Assembly (NCBI GenBank): GCA_001465115.1
Contig: CP013614.1
Location: 3,224,001 to 3,288,000, forward strand
Reading direction: 5' to 3'
Length of the DNA: 64,000 nt
Source: Enterococcus silesiacus
GTDB lineage: Bacteria > Bacillota > Bacilli > Lactobacillales > Enterococcaceae
Shown in pieces: positions 29,046 through 37,804 of the stretch; the stretch's first letter is position 1, and every line of letters starts with the position of its first letter. The position numbers were made by a program, and so were the translations under genes. A model generated the notes under the pieces. It was not told the DNA's origin and did not search any database. It worked only from the letters and a program-made list of their open reading frames with translations.

Positions 29046-30053
29046 TCACTTTTCTGTCAGGTGATCATCTTCAGAAAAAATGGTAGCGATTTCTTTATGC
29101 AAGGACCACACATCCTGCTCTAAGTTACTCATGAGTGTAATCTGTAAACTCAATGTTTTATTATAAGAGGAGATAAATGAGACGCCTGGATCATGTCCTT
29201 GCATATATGGAAACGTGTGATCAGCTTTTTTAGCAATCCAAAACCCGTAGCCATAATGATCGGCTGCTTGCATGGTGTGAATCAGAGTAACAGCGTGCTC
29301 AGAAATGATTTTCCCACTAAAGAGGATCTGCCAAAAACGTTCTAGGTCTTTTAAGGTGGTGAAACAGCCGCCAGCACCAGTTCCTTTGACGTCAATACTA
29401 TAAATATTGGAATAATAATCCGTTGTTTCTTTATCGTAAATGTAGCTGTTGGCAACATTGCCCGGTAGTCGATCTAAGGCAAAGTAACCGGTGGAAGTCA
29501 TACCAGCTGGATCGAAGATGACTTGTTTTAAATAGTGGTCGAAGGCTTGACGTGTTACTTCTTCGATGATCATAGCTAGCAACACATAGCCTGTATTATT
29601 ATATTGGAATTTTTTTCCAGGAGTATCCACCATTTTCTTGTCAATGAATAAAGGCAGCAAGTCACTGTTTTTGCGTATCTTATAATTAGGGAAATCTTGC
29701 CAAAGATCCGCATAGTCAGAGAGTAACTCTTCATCATAATAATCGCCAATCCCAGATGTGTGGTTTAATAATTGATGGACAGTCACGCTTGGATCAATAT
29801 TCGGCATTTGTTTTGAAAGAATATGTTTGATTGGTTGATCGATTCCAATTTTCTTTTCTTCGATCAATTTCATGATCGCAACAGCGACAAAAGTTTTCCC
29901 GCCAGATGCAGTGCTGAAAATGGTCTCTAAATTGTTCTTTATTTGATTGGGAAGATCCCGATAACCGTAAGATTCACATAATAATGACTTGTCATTAGCG
30001 ATAACATTGACAAAACCACTAAAATCATTAGGTATAGATTGCTTTATGTTCAT
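29046..30053 (-). CDS. Beta-lactamase-fold serine hydrolase
   Basis: A 335-residue paralogue of the next gene. AAAGGAG eight nt before the ATG at 30053 sets the start; the frame to 30080 has none. S-x-x-K is in TASGGKTFVA (about 50-53), Y-N-N in FQYNNTGYV (about 140), and the His-x-Pro-Gly third box in MQGHDPGVSF (about 285). It lacks the C-terminal extra domain of its neighbour and any signal peptide. The pair form an operon. Their low mutual similarity outside motifs argues against a fresh duplication. Confidence 0.82.
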   Translation of the reverse strand: MNIKQSIPNDFSGFVNVIANDKSLLCESYGYRDLPNQIKNNLETIFSTASGGKTFVAVAIMKLIEEKKIGIDQPIKHILSKQMPNIDPSVTVHQLLNHTSGIGDYYDEELLSDYADLWQDFPNYKIRKNSDLLPLFIDKKMVDTPGKKFQYNNTGYVLLAMIIEEVTRQAFDHYLKQVIFDPAGMTSTGYFALDRLPGNVANSYIYDKETTDYYSNIYSIDVKGTGAGGCFTTLKDLERFWQILFSGKIISEHAVTLIHTMQAADHYGYGFWIAKKADHTFPYMQGHDPGVSFISSYNKTLSLQITLMSNLEQDVWSLHKEIATIFSEDDHLTEK

Positions 30054-30210
30054 AGGCGAAGCTCCTTTGTGTTGGCTCAAATATAATTTTCATTCAATGA
30101 AATAAGTTTAGCATTAATTGAGAGCTAACGGGCTTATTTTTGTTATTTTCTGACTTTTTTGGATAAATTTTTGAATAACCACGGACAGATCTGACTTTTG
30201 AAATCAAACA

Positions 30211-30239
30211 TTGCTTATAAAAGCGATTACAGATACAAT
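30211..30239 (+). promoter_or_regulatory. Promoter of the SDR gene
   Basis: TTGCTT (30211-30216), 17-bp spacer, TACAAT (30234-30239), about 40 nt before the AAGGAGGAG ribosome site. Confidence 0.65.
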
Positions 30240-30287
30240 AATAAGTAGGAATATATTAGAGTAACACAAAAAGAAGGAGGAGAAAAA

Positions 30288-31076
30288 ATGATAGAATTTA
30301 AAGCAAAATACGGTGAGTGGGGGATTATTTTTGGTGCCACAGATGGTGTTGGTAAGGCAATGGCTAGGTCCTTAGCTGAAAGAAAACTAAACGTTGTTTT
30401 AATTGGCAGAAGAACAGAAGCGTTAGAGGCTTTAGGCAAAGAACTTGTTGAAGAATACAAGATAGCTTATCAAGTTATAACAGAAGATTTATCCACTGAT
30501 CTAGCAATTGAACGAATCATCGAACAAACGAAAGGTCTGGATATTGGTTTCGTTTCCTATGTCGCTTGTTTAAGCGTATTTGGTCCATTTTATGAACAAA
30601 CCTGGGAGCAAGAGCAACAGATGATCAACATCAATATTATTTCGTTTATGAAGTACTTCCATTATTATACAAAATTATTCAAAGAAAAAAATCGTGGCGG
30701 CATCATTAATATCGGATCGATGTCAGGTATTACAGGTGCGCCCTACATTGCTCAATATGGTGCAGGCAAGTCATTTATCAGTAAGATGACGGAAGCTGTA
30801 GCTTTTGAAATGCTGGATACCAACGTTGATATCATGGTACCAATTTTAGGCTCAACAATTACGCCAAGTTTCTTGAAATCTTTGCCGGATACGGAGGCTG
30901 GAAAAGCTGCGCTGGCTGCTGCAATGACACCAGAAGAGTGTATGGAAGAAATTTTTGAAAACTTTGGAAAAAAACGTTCGATGATTCTTGGTGATCTTAA
31001 TCGGGAAAATGCTAAAGCTATGGCAAATCAGACCTCGGATCAAACGATTGAATTTGTTGGAAACCTATTTAAATAA
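30288..31076 (+). CDS. Short-chain dehydrogenase/reductase
   Basis: A 262-residue classical-size SDR. The dinucleotide turn reads IIFGATDGVGKAMA (about 12-25), with VLIGRRTEAL (about 36), where the Arg pair suggests NADP preference. The catalytic residues are Ser in NIGSMSG (about 142) and Y-x-x-x-K in AQYGAGKSF (about 157-161). The usual N-A-G segment is replaced by YVACLSVFG, which is unusual. The substrate is unknown. It is monocistronic, behind its own promoter. Confidence 0.85.
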   Translation: MIEFKAKYGEWGIIFGATDGVGKAMARSLAERKLNVVLIGRRTEALEALGKELVEEYKIAYQVITEDLSTDLAIERIIEQTKGLDIGFVSYVACLSVFGPFYEQTWEQEQQMININIISFMKYFHYYTKLFKEKNRGGIINIGSMSGITGAPYIAQYGAGKSFISKMTEAVAFEMLDTNVDIMVPILGSTITPSFLKSLPDTEAGKAALAAAMTPEECMEEIFENFGKKRSMILGDLNRENAKAMANQTSDQTIEFVGNLFK

Positions 31077-31169
31077 TAAGTACGTCTAAGACTCGAACTA
31101 GAGTCTGTGTTATCATAGAGTGAGATGAGAAGTGATCTAACGAAATGAAGAAAAGGAAGTGACTAGCAA

Positions 31170-31244
31170 ATGAATACGTACCAATTAATATTGATTATGC
31201 TCCCGCCGCTTCCCGGAGATAGATGTTTTTTTTCAACCTTATAA
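31170..31244 (+). CDS. Possible 24-residue leader peptide
   Basis: ATG at 31170 with GGAAGTG about 10 nt upstream opens MNTYQLILIMLPPLPGDRC and six more residues, ending at TAA 31242-31244. It lies just before the tandem type-2 elements and the MFS gene. A short peptide with a PPLP run could stall ribosomes, but nothing beyond its position supports translation. Confidence 0.25.
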   Translation: MNTYQLILIMLPPLPGDRCFFSTL

Positions 31245-31252
31245 AATAATTG

Positions 31253-31373
31253 ACTAGCTGTATGGGCTAGCGCCTCGGAAAAAAGAAAAAAACATGAATG
31301 AGGCAAAAAGCGCCTCAGTCATGTTTTCCTATTTTTCGGTCAGAGCTGAACGAGCCCATTCCGCTTTTAATTT
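31253..31373 (+). repeat. Type-2 modular leader element, copy 3
   Basis: CTAGCTGTATGGGCTAGC, GCCTCGGAAAAAAGAAAAAA, then a central hairpin ATGAATGAGGC pairing with GCCTCAGTCAT, then CCTATTTTTCGGTC, GAGCTGAACGAGCCCATTCC and GCTTTTAATTTA. The flanks match the copies before the alpha-glucosidase gene while the central hairpin is entirely different. A tandem copy follows immediately. Confidence 0.85.
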
Positions 31374-31375
31374 AT

Positions 31376-31493
31376 CTAGCTGTATGGGCTAGCGCCTCGG
31401 AAAAAAGATAAAACCTGAATGAGGCAAAAGCACCTCAGTCATGTTTTCCTATTTTTCAGTCGGAGCTGAACGAGCCCATTCCGCTTTTAATTT
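31376..31493 (+). repeat. Type-2 modular leader element, copy 4 (5' of the MFS gene)
   Basis: Nearly the same as the preceding copy, including the GAGGC/GCCTC hairpin, with scattered substitutions. Its end, CGCTTTTAATTTAGGAGGA, is the ribosome site of the MFS gene (AGGAGG 31494-31499). Confidence 0.85.
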
Positions 31494-31507
31494 AGGAGGA
31501 TTTTCTT

Positions 31508-32710
31508 TTGAAAAAAAGCATCGAAACTCGTGTACCATCTTTATTATTATTGATTGTTTTGGTTGGTTTCCCACAAATCAGTGAAACGATTTTTACACCG
31601 TCATTGCCGGATATTGCCTATGATTTTCAGGTATCGATGGCAACGGTCCAACTAACGTTGAGTATCTATTTTTTAGCCTTTGCTTTAGGGGTATTCTTTT
31701 GGGGCTGGTTGTCTGATTTTATCGGACGACGGAAAGCACTGTTGTTTGGCTTGTTATTTTATGGACTCGGCAGCTTTCTTTGTTTTCGAGCACCAACGAT
31801 CGAGGTTTTGCTGCTAGCGCGATTTGTTCAAGCGTTTGGAGCAAGTACCGGTTCCGTTGTGACTCAGACGATACTACGGGAAAGTTACTCTGGTAATCAG
31901 CGTCATGCACTATTTGCACAAATATCAGCAGCACTGGCGTTCACTCCAGCGATAGGTCCATTGATTGGCGGGATTGTTGATCAGTCTTTTGGTTTTCGAG
32001 CTGTTTTCTTTGTACTAGTGTTGATGAGTATTTTGATTTTTTGCTACGCATTTTTACGTTTACCAGAAACACTTGAAGTAAATCAACGAGTATCGATAAA
32101 ATTAGTACCAATCTGCAAACGCTTGTTAACAAATCAGAAGGTTTTGACTTATGGTTTTTTAATTGGGGCGATTAATGGCATATTATTCAGCTATTACGCA
32201 GAGGCGCCGTTTATTTTTATTGAACAGTTTCATTTATCAACCGCAATGTATGGCTTTTTAGGAATTGGTGTAGCTAGTGCTTCAATTTTAGGCTCATTAT
32301 TGTCCAAACGATTGTTGACGATTTATCAGCCAGAAAAAATTATTCTGATTGGAATCGGAAATATGTTGCTTGGTGTAGTGTTTTTGCTGTTTGCCAGTGT
32401 AGTCACTGTTTTTCCAGAAATGCTTCAGTTTTGGCTGATACTGTTGGGACTGTTTATCATGCTGACTGGAATGGGAACGGCTTTGCCTAATTGTCTTAGT
32501 TTAGCATTGGTCGATTTTCAGGATGTGATTGGAACAGCTGGAGCGATCTTTAGTTTAGGCTATTATTTGCTAGTTAGCTTGTTTACATTTGGCATGAGTA
32601 AATTTCATAATGGAACGTTGCTGGCGATGCCGCTGTATTTTCTTGTGCTTGGTAGCGTGATGTTTTATTTAACACGAAAGTTTTTACTACCCAAGGCCAA
32701 TCAGAGCTAA
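31508..32710 (+). CDS. MFS drug-efflux transporter, Bcr/CflA type
   Basis: A 400-residue, 12-helix exporter. It starts with TTG, supported by AGGAGG 8 nt upstream; no ATG fits. The family marks are an ETIFTPSLPDIA periplasmic-side motif (about 26-37), motif A GWLSDFIGRRKALLFG (about 66-81), and the proton-antiporter motif C in ALAFTPAIGPLIGG (about 142-155). The substrate is unknown; relatives export bicyclomycin, chloramphenicol or sulfonamides. Its leader of two folded repeat elements suggests post-initiation control. Confidence 0.88.
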   Translation: MKKSIETRVPSLLLLIVLVGFPQISETIFTPSLPDIAYDFQVSMATVQLTLSIYFLAFALGVFFWGWLSDFIGRRKALLFGLLFYGLGSFLCFRAPTIEVLLLARFVQAFGASTGSVVTQTILRESYSGNQRHALFAQISAALAFTPAIGPLIGGIVDQSFGFRAVFFVLVLMSILIFCYAFLRLPETLEVNQRVSIKLVPICKRLLTNQKVLTYGFLIGAINGILFSYYAEAPFIFIEQFHLSTAMYGFLGIGVASASILGSLLSKRLLTIYQPEKIILIGIGNMLLGVVFLLFASVVTVFPEMLQFWLILLGLFIMLTGMGTALPNCLSLALVDFQDVIGTAGAIFSLGYYLLVSLFTFGMSKFHNGTLLAMPLYFLVLGSVMFYLTRKFLLPKANQS

Positions 32711-32726
32711 AAAAGTGATTTAAAAA

Positions 32727-32786
32727 TGACTCAAAAATCATCTGCGTAAAAAATTGCGTGGATGTTTTTTGAGTGAGTGTTTTTTT
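32727..32786 (+). terminator. Terminator of the MFS gene
   Basis: ACTCAAAAATCATC pairs with GATGTTTTTTGAGT around an 18-nt loop, followed by GAGTGTTTTTTT. Confidence 0.78.
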
Positions 32787-32813
32787 GAGAGAATCTGTAA
32801 ACGATAAATTTTT

Positions 32814-32822
32814 TGCTATACT
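32814..32822 (+). promoter_or_regulatory. Extended -10 of the AEC gene
   Basis: TGC-TATACT is an extended -10 element about 20 nt before the ribosome site. No good -35 lies at 17 bp, as is usual for extended -10 promoters. Confidence 0.55.
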
Positions 32823-32855
32823 CTAATGTGGAAGTGAAAAGTGAGGGGGAGTAAC

Positions 32856-33764
32856 GTGAGAGAAATTTTACTACAGGCAATCGGATTTTGTTTTGTGATA
32901 TTTTTGGGTTATTTAATGAAACGAATTGGTCTGTTGAGTAAAGCGGATGGTGGTACGCTATCTGTTATTATTGTAAACATTACTTTGCCGGCAACGGTAA
33001 TCGTTAGCTTAGCTAGTGTTGTGGTTTCTGAAACGTTATTTTTTTTACTAGTGATGGGCATTATCTTGAATATTTTGGTGATTATGATCGGTAGCCGAGC
33101 AAGTAAAAAACGACCTGTCTTAGAACAAAAATTTCAGATGTACTCAATGTCAGGATATAATATCGGTAATTTTAGTTTGCCATTTATACAAGGCTTTTAT
33201 CCCCTAGCAGTCCCGTTTTTATTGATGTTTGATATAGGAAATAGTGTGATGCTGACAGGTGGAAGCACCTTGTTGATCGATAAAATGGTTGGAACCAAGG
33301 AAGAGACGACCTTGAAAAAAATTGTTTTATCTTTATTTAAGTCCGCTCCTTTTACTGTCTATATGATCATGCTCTTATTACGAATCGGTCAGGTTGGGCT
33401 TCCTGTAGAGGTTTTAGGGATATTAGAAATGGTCGCTAAAGCGAATGGCTTTTTATCGATGTTTATGCTTGGTTTGTATTTTGAATTGCGCTTGCCTAAA
33501 AAAGCCATGCACTTAGTTAAAGAAGTGTTAGTTTGGCGTTATTTATGTGGCATTTTCTTTGCCCTACTCTTTGCTTTTGTCATTCCGCTAAGTCCTTTGC
33601 TGCGGGTAGTTTTAGTTGTATTAAGTGTGGCACCGATGCCTACATTTTCGGTGATCAACAGTGTCAAAGCCGGAATGCCGGAAGAAACGGTCGGATTTAC
33701 TTCGTCTATAAGTATTCTGATCAGCTTAGTATTGATGACGTTTGTGATGATGTTGATGGGGTAA
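32856..33764 (+). CDS. AEC-family (auxin efflux carrier-like) permease
   Basis: A 302-residue membrane protein with about ten helices in two inverted halves. GTG at 32856 is taken as start because GAGGGGGAG lies 6 nt before it; a GTG at 32841 has no ribosome site. Family marks are the N-terminal FLGYLMKRIGLLSK (about 14-27) and the helix-breaking Asn/Pro positions in IVNITLPATV (about 40) and SGYNIGNFSLPF (about 98). AEC members export organic or amino acids such as malate. The substrate is not predictable here. Confidence 0.85.
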   Translation: MREILLQAIGFCFVIFLGYLMKRIGLLSKADGGTLSVIIVNITLPATVIVSLASVVVSETLFFLLVMGIILNILVIMIGSRASKKRPVLEQKFQMYSMSGYNIGNFSLPFIQGFYPLAVPFLLMFDIGNSVMLTGGSTLLIDKMVGTKEETTLKKIVLSLFKSAPFTVYMIMLLLRIGQVGLPVEVLGILEMVAKANGFLSMFMLGLYFELRLPKKAMHLVKEVLVWRYLCGIFFALLFAFVIPLSPLLRVVLVVLSVAPMPTFSVINSVKAGMPEETVGFTSSISILISLVLMTFVMMLMG

Positions 33765-33792
33765 AAATGGAAAATAGGTTTAGAATTAAAAA

Positions 33793-33964
33793 AGAGGCTG
33801 GGCTATAACTCTATGAGTTACATCCCAGCCTCAAGGAATCCGAATAAACGGTGGGAGCAGAAGCAACTCCTTCGGAAATAAGCTGAAATTCACAAAAATT
33901 TGAAAAACAATTTTCGTGAATTCCTTCTTATTTCTCGGGATTAAACACTTCTGTCCCATCCTCT
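33793..33964. repeat. Type-1 intergenic repeat, copy 3 (inverted), with extra hairpin module
   Basis: The reverse complement of the copy at 27538-27709. The module GAGGCTGGGCTATAACTC ... GAGTTACATCCCAGCCTC comes first, then GGAATCCGAATAAACGGTGG, then the GAAATAAG core. It lies between the convergent AEC and murE genes. Confidence 0.85.
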
Positions 33965-34016
33965 AAATGTTTGGAAAAAAGTAGATTGTTACGGTCGTTC
34001 CTTTGCCTGTTTTCAA

Positions 34017-35540
34017 TCAGTTAACAATCAAGCGCTCCGCTATTTGGAAATCGCCTTCATAAGGTGTATCCTCTCCGCTGACTTTTTGGTATAGATCAGC
34101 GCCTTTACCGGCTAGAATCACAGCATCTGTCGGTTGGCTCATTGCTAGAGCTTCCTTGATTGCTTCACTACGATCAACGATGATTTCAACAGGAATATCT
34201 GTTGTGATGTAGCTTTGGATCTCTTGACAGATCATCATTGGATCTTCATCAGCTGGATCATCGGTCGTTAAAATCGCGACATCTGCCAGTTCAGATAAAA
34301 CGGTTCCGAAATCTTTACGTCTGGAGATCGCTTTATTTCCAGTACTGCCGATAAGAACAAGCAGGCGACCATTAGGATGTTCTTCTTTGACAAAGGCTAG
34401 AAGATTCTTTAAACTGTCATAATTGTGTGCATAATCGACATAGATTTTGGCGCCATTTATATTGGTTAACAACTCCATACGGCCAGGGACGGTCGTTTCT
34501 TTGATACCTTGTTGACAATCACTACGCACAGCTCCGACTAAAGCACTGGCAAGAACTGCACTTAATGCATTGCCTTTATTGAAATCACCGCCTAAGCGCA
34601 ATTGATAGTCACCGGTGACAGATAAGGTATCCTTTGTAGCTTTGATAGAAAAAGCCAATGAATCATCGATGCTTGTGTGATAACTATAATCAGTTTCTGC
34701 TGATTGTTGATTGCCATAAACGATATAGGGTACTTTGTGGAGCTCAGCTGTTTCTTTTAATAATTGAAAGTAATCAGATTCATGATTTAAGATGATCGTC
34801 TTTGAGTGCTTGATTAATTGACGTTTACAGTAAAAATAATCGTCAAAAGTTGGGTGCTCAATCGGACTGATATGATCAGGTGTAATATTTAGGAAAATAC
34901 CCACATCAAAAAATAAACCATAGACACGATTGGTTTTATAGGCTTGTGATGATACTTCCATAATAAAGTGAGTCATCTTATTGTCAACCGCTTCAGCCAT
35001 CATTTTATAAAGATCAAGAGATTCTGGTGTAGTTAAATGAGATTTAAAAAATGTTTGACCGTCTAAGGTAGAGTTCATTGTAGACAGCATCGCTGTTTTT
35101 TTATTGGTTGTCTGATCTAAAATAAATTTAGTGAAATAAGCAGCTGTTGTTTTCCCTTTGGTACCAGTAAATCCGATTAGTTTTAATTTGTTTTGTGGAT
35201 AGTCATAAAAAGCCATGCTTAAGATAGCCATCGCCTTCTTGATGTCAGTCACAATGATCCCAAGTTCTGCTGAGACGTTATCATAAGGCTGCTCTGCTAC
35301 ATAAACCTCCAGACCAGAATGAACGGCTTGTTCTAAATAAACGGATTTGAAATTTAGTCCTTTGCAGAAGAAAAGCGTCTCTTTGTTTACTGCACGGGAA
35401 TCATAAGAAAGTGTGTCAAACATTTTATCATTCAATGAGGTCGGCAAGGTCAAAGACCAGCCCTCTGCTGAAATAAATTCTTTTAAAAGGTGTTCTTTAA
35501 GTAAACATTCACGGATTTTTTTTAAAGAAATAGTCATCAT
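34017..35540 (-). CDS. murE: UDP-MurNAc-L-Ala-D-Glu:L-lysine ligase
   Basis: A 507-residue Mur ligase adding the third stem-peptide residue in peptidoglycan synthesis. The ATP site is FTGTKGKTTAAYF (about 119-131). The central-domain mark is HFIMEVSSQAYKTNR (about 190), and the C-terminal domain has VDYAHNYDSL (about 370). The amino-acid-binding loop reads TTDDPADEDP rather than the D-N-P-R of meso-DAP enzymes, pointing to L-lysine. GGAGGCATA precedes two adjacent ATGs (35540 and 35537); either may be used. The gene stands alone, as is usual for Lys-type murE outside the dcw cluster. Confidence 0.93.
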   Translation of the reverse strand: MMTISLKKIRECLLKEHLLKEFISAEGWSLTLPTSLNDKMFDTLSYDSRAVNKETLFFCKGLNFKSVYLEQAVHSGLEVYVAEQPYDNVSAELGIIVTDIKKAMAILSMAFYDYPQNKLKLIGFTGTKGKTTAAYFTKFILDQTTNKKTAMLSTMNSTLDGQTFFKSHLTTPESLDLYKMMAEAVDNKMTHFIMEVSSQAYKTNRVYGLFFDVGIFLNITPDHISPIEHPTFDDYFYCKRQLIKHSKTIILNHESDYFQLLKETAELHKVPYIVYGNQQSAETDYSYHTSIDDSLAFSIKATKDTLSVTGDYQLRLGGDFNKGNALSAVLASALVGAVRSDCQQGIKETTVPGRMELLTNINGAKIYVDYAHNYDSLKNLLAFVKEEHPNGRLLVLIGSTGNKAISRRKDFGTVLSELADVAILTTDDPADEDPMMICQEIQSYITTDIPVEIIVDRSEAIKEALAMSQPTDAVILAGKGADLYQKVSGEDTPYEGDFQIAERLIVN

Positions 35541-35604
35541 TATGCCTCCAAGCGGTATCTAAAATCTGAATGTAACATTTTTGGATAGAAAACTTTAGAA
35601 ATTC

Positions 35605-35633
35605 ATCATACAATTTAAACGACAAAACTTCAA
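35605..35633 (-). promoter_or_regulatory. murE promoter
   Basis: Minus strand: TTGAAG (35633-35628), 17-bp spacer, TATGAT (35610-35605). Confidence 0.7.
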
Positions 35634-35920
35634 GATGCTTGGTTGAGGGATGAAAAAATCATTAAGATAAAGGATCAATTTTAGTAGGTTAGGAAACTTT
35701 TAAAATAACAATAATATATATTGTGTATTTAATGTAAATAAAGAAATAAAGAAAAAATAAAGGGTCGAAACAACACTTTATTCCTTAAATATAGGCAAAA
35801 AAGAAATAATTGCAACGGGAGATGTTCTTTGATTTTTAGATATTTTTATAATGATAACTAACGTTTTTTTAAGAAATATACAGGCAAAATATAAATTAGT
35901 TAATTTATTCAAGAAAGTCG

Positions 35921-35949
35921 TTGCATATACTTGGTTTAACAATTAAAAT
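35921..35949 (+). promoter_or_regulatory. Promoter of the flippase gene
   Basis: TTGCAT (35921-35926), 17-bp spacer, TAAAAT (35944-35949), 25 nt before the GGAGGAG ribosome site. Confidence 0.7.
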
Positions 35950-35985
35950 AAAGAAAGCATGTTCAAAGAAAGTTGGAGGAGTTAA

Positions 35986-37635
35986 ATGATAAATCAACCA
36001 AATCCTGCTGATCAACCGATCTTAACTAACCAAGAAAAAATGGTTAGAGGATCTGCTTGGATGACAGCTAGTAATATAATTTCTCGTTTGTTGGGTGCGG
36101 TCTATATTATCCCATGGTATGCATGGATGGGAGAGCACGCCAATGAAGCAAACGCTTTATCTTCAATGGGGTATACTATATATGCTCTCTTTTTATTAAT
36201 TTCTACAGCAGGAATTCCTGGAGCAATTGCAAAGCAGACTTCTTACTACAATTCATTGAATGAATATAAGATCAGTCGTCGCCTTTTTTACAAAGCACTT
36301 CAATTAATGGCTACTTTAGGGGCTATTTCTGCAATCATCATGTATCTTTTTTCACCATTACTGGCAAAATGGTCAGGTGGTGGAACAGAATTGGTCCCAA
36401 CAATGCGTGCATTAAGTTTAGCAGTGTTGATTTTTCCTTGTATGAGCGTGGTTCGTGGCTATTTCCAAGGGAATCAAGATATGATGCCCTTTGCTTTATC
36501 ACAAATCGTTGAACAAGTCGCCCGCGTGTTTTATATGCTATTGACCGCATTCATCATCATGAAAGTTTATGAGGGGAATTATGTCGATGCAGTAACGCAA
36601 TCGACACTTGCTGCATTTATTGGAATGCTCGCTAGTTTTGTTGTTTTATTCTTCTATATTCGTAAACAAAAACCAATGTTCGATTATCTTGAGGCGCATA
36701 GTGCTAATGAACACGAGGCTTCAACGAGAGATTTATTAACAGAAACATTAAAAGAAGCGATTCCTTTTATCATCGTTGGATCAGGTGTGACAGTCTTTAA
36801 ATTAGTCGATCAATTTACTTTTTCTAATTTTATGAATACATTTACCGCATATTCAGGCAGTCAATTACGCACACTGTTTGCGATTTTTAATGCGAATCCA
36901 GATAAACTAACAATGGTCGTGATTGCTTTAGCAACCTCGATCTCAGCCACTGGACTACCTTTGATTACAGAAGCGATTACGTTGAAAAAATATCGGGATT
37001 TGTCGAAGTTGATCAGTAATAATTTACAGTTATTTATGTTTGTGATGTTGCCTGCAACGTTTGGTATGATTGTTTTGGCAAAACCACTTTATACAATGTT
37101 TTATGTCCCAGATGCTTTAGGTGTGTCGGTCTTGATCCAGGCATGTTTTGCAGGTTTGTTTATGGGACTTTATATGTTGTCGTCTACAATGTTGATGGGG
37201 ATGTATGAGAATAAAGCTGCAATCAAGTACTTTGGTTTAGGACTAGCAGTGAAATTGCTCATTCAATATCCAAGTGTGCGACTATTTGAAGTATATGGTC
37301 CACTGATTGCAACGATGATCGGTTTTACTTTATCGTGTGTGTTGATCATGAGAAGAATCAAAAAAGTCAGCCATTTTAATTTGGGGTTAACTTTACGACG
37401 TGGGTTATTGATTTTCTTGATCACATTAGTAATGATGATCGCAGCAATCGTGATGAGACAATTCTTGTATCTATTCTTAGATCCAACAAGTAAATTCCAA
37501 TCCTTTGTGATCATTCTGATCGTAGCAGCATTTGGTGGAGCAGTTTATGGCTATATCACATTGAAACTGCGCTTAGCAGACAAACTATTAGGCGCAAAAA
37601 TAGGTAAAATTCGCCGTAAATTGAAAATAAAATAG
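35986..37635 (+). CDS. MurJ/YtgP-like polysaccharide or lipid II flippase
   Basis: A 549-residue MOP-superfamily flippase with about 14 helices. Marks are the N-terminal VRGSAWMTASNIISRLLGAVY (split here: VRGSAWMTASN, then IISRLLGAVY; about 21-42) and the TAGIPGAIAKQTSYYNSL loop (about 75-92), with MSVVRGYFQGNQDMMPFALSQ in two parts (about 153-173). Its length and N-terminus fit the SpoVB/YtgP branch, whose cocci members flip lipid II. The gene is monocistronic with its own promoter and terminator. A role in exporting another lipid-linked glycan cannot be excluded. Confidence 0.87.
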   Translation: MINQPNPADQPILTNQEKMVRGSAWMTASNIISRLLGAVYIIPWYAWMGEHANEANALSSMGYTIYALFLLISTAGIPGAIAKQTSYYNSLNEYKISRRLFYKALQLMATLGAISAIIMYLFSPLLAKWSGGGTELVPTMRALSLAVLIFPCMSVVRGYFQGNQDMMPFALSQIVEQVARVFYMLLTAFIIMKVYEGNYVDAVTQSTLAAFIGMLASFVVLFFYIRKQKPMFDYLEAHSANEHEASTRDLLTETLKEAIPFIIVGSGVTVFKLVDQFTFSNFMNTFTAYSGSQLRTLFAIFNANPDKLTMVVIALATSISATGLPLITEAITLKKYRDLSKLISNNLQLFMFVMLPATFGMIVLAKPLYTMFYVPDALGVSVLIQACFAGLFMGLYMLSSTMLMGMYENKAAIKYFGLGLAVKLLIQYPSVRLFEVYGPLIATMIGFTLSCVLIMRRIKKVSHFNLGLTLRRGLLIFLITLVMMIAAIVMRQFLYLFLDPTSKFQSFVIILIVAAFGGAVYGYITLKLRLADKLLGAKIGKIRRKLKIK

Positions 37636-37643
37636 AACCAACC

Positions 37644-37672
37644 AAATAGCGGGGCGTAATGCTCCGCTATTT
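37644..37672 (+). terminator. Terminator of the flippase gene
   Basis: AAATAGCGG pairs with CCGCTATTT around GGCGTAATGCT. It is followed by GATTT only, so a moderate terminator. Confidence 0.7.
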
Positions 37673-37804
37673 GATTTGAAACATGTTGAGGAACATAATG
37701 ACATTAGGAGTAGATGCTGCTTGCTTCTGCGTTTATTCGTCGTACGAAAAGGCTTGGTACAAGGTGAAAGGGAACCTTGTTACCTATAATTTAAGGAGGA
37801 GCAT

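Larger units (their letters stand above)
31077..31507. other. Leader interval between the SDR and MFS genes
   Basis: This 431-bp gap contains a small AGACTC/GAGTCT hairpin after the SDR stop, an extended -10 candidate TGTTATCAT near 31107-31115, a 24-codon frame at 31170-31244, and two tandem type-2 elements running into the MFS ribosome site. Confidence 0.65.
35541..35985. other. Divergent interval, murE and flippase gene
   Basis: This 445-bp AT-rich gap carries one promoter at each end (listed separately). The middle, 35640-35900, has no open frame with a ribosome site, and I see no strong hairpin there. Confidence 0.65.
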
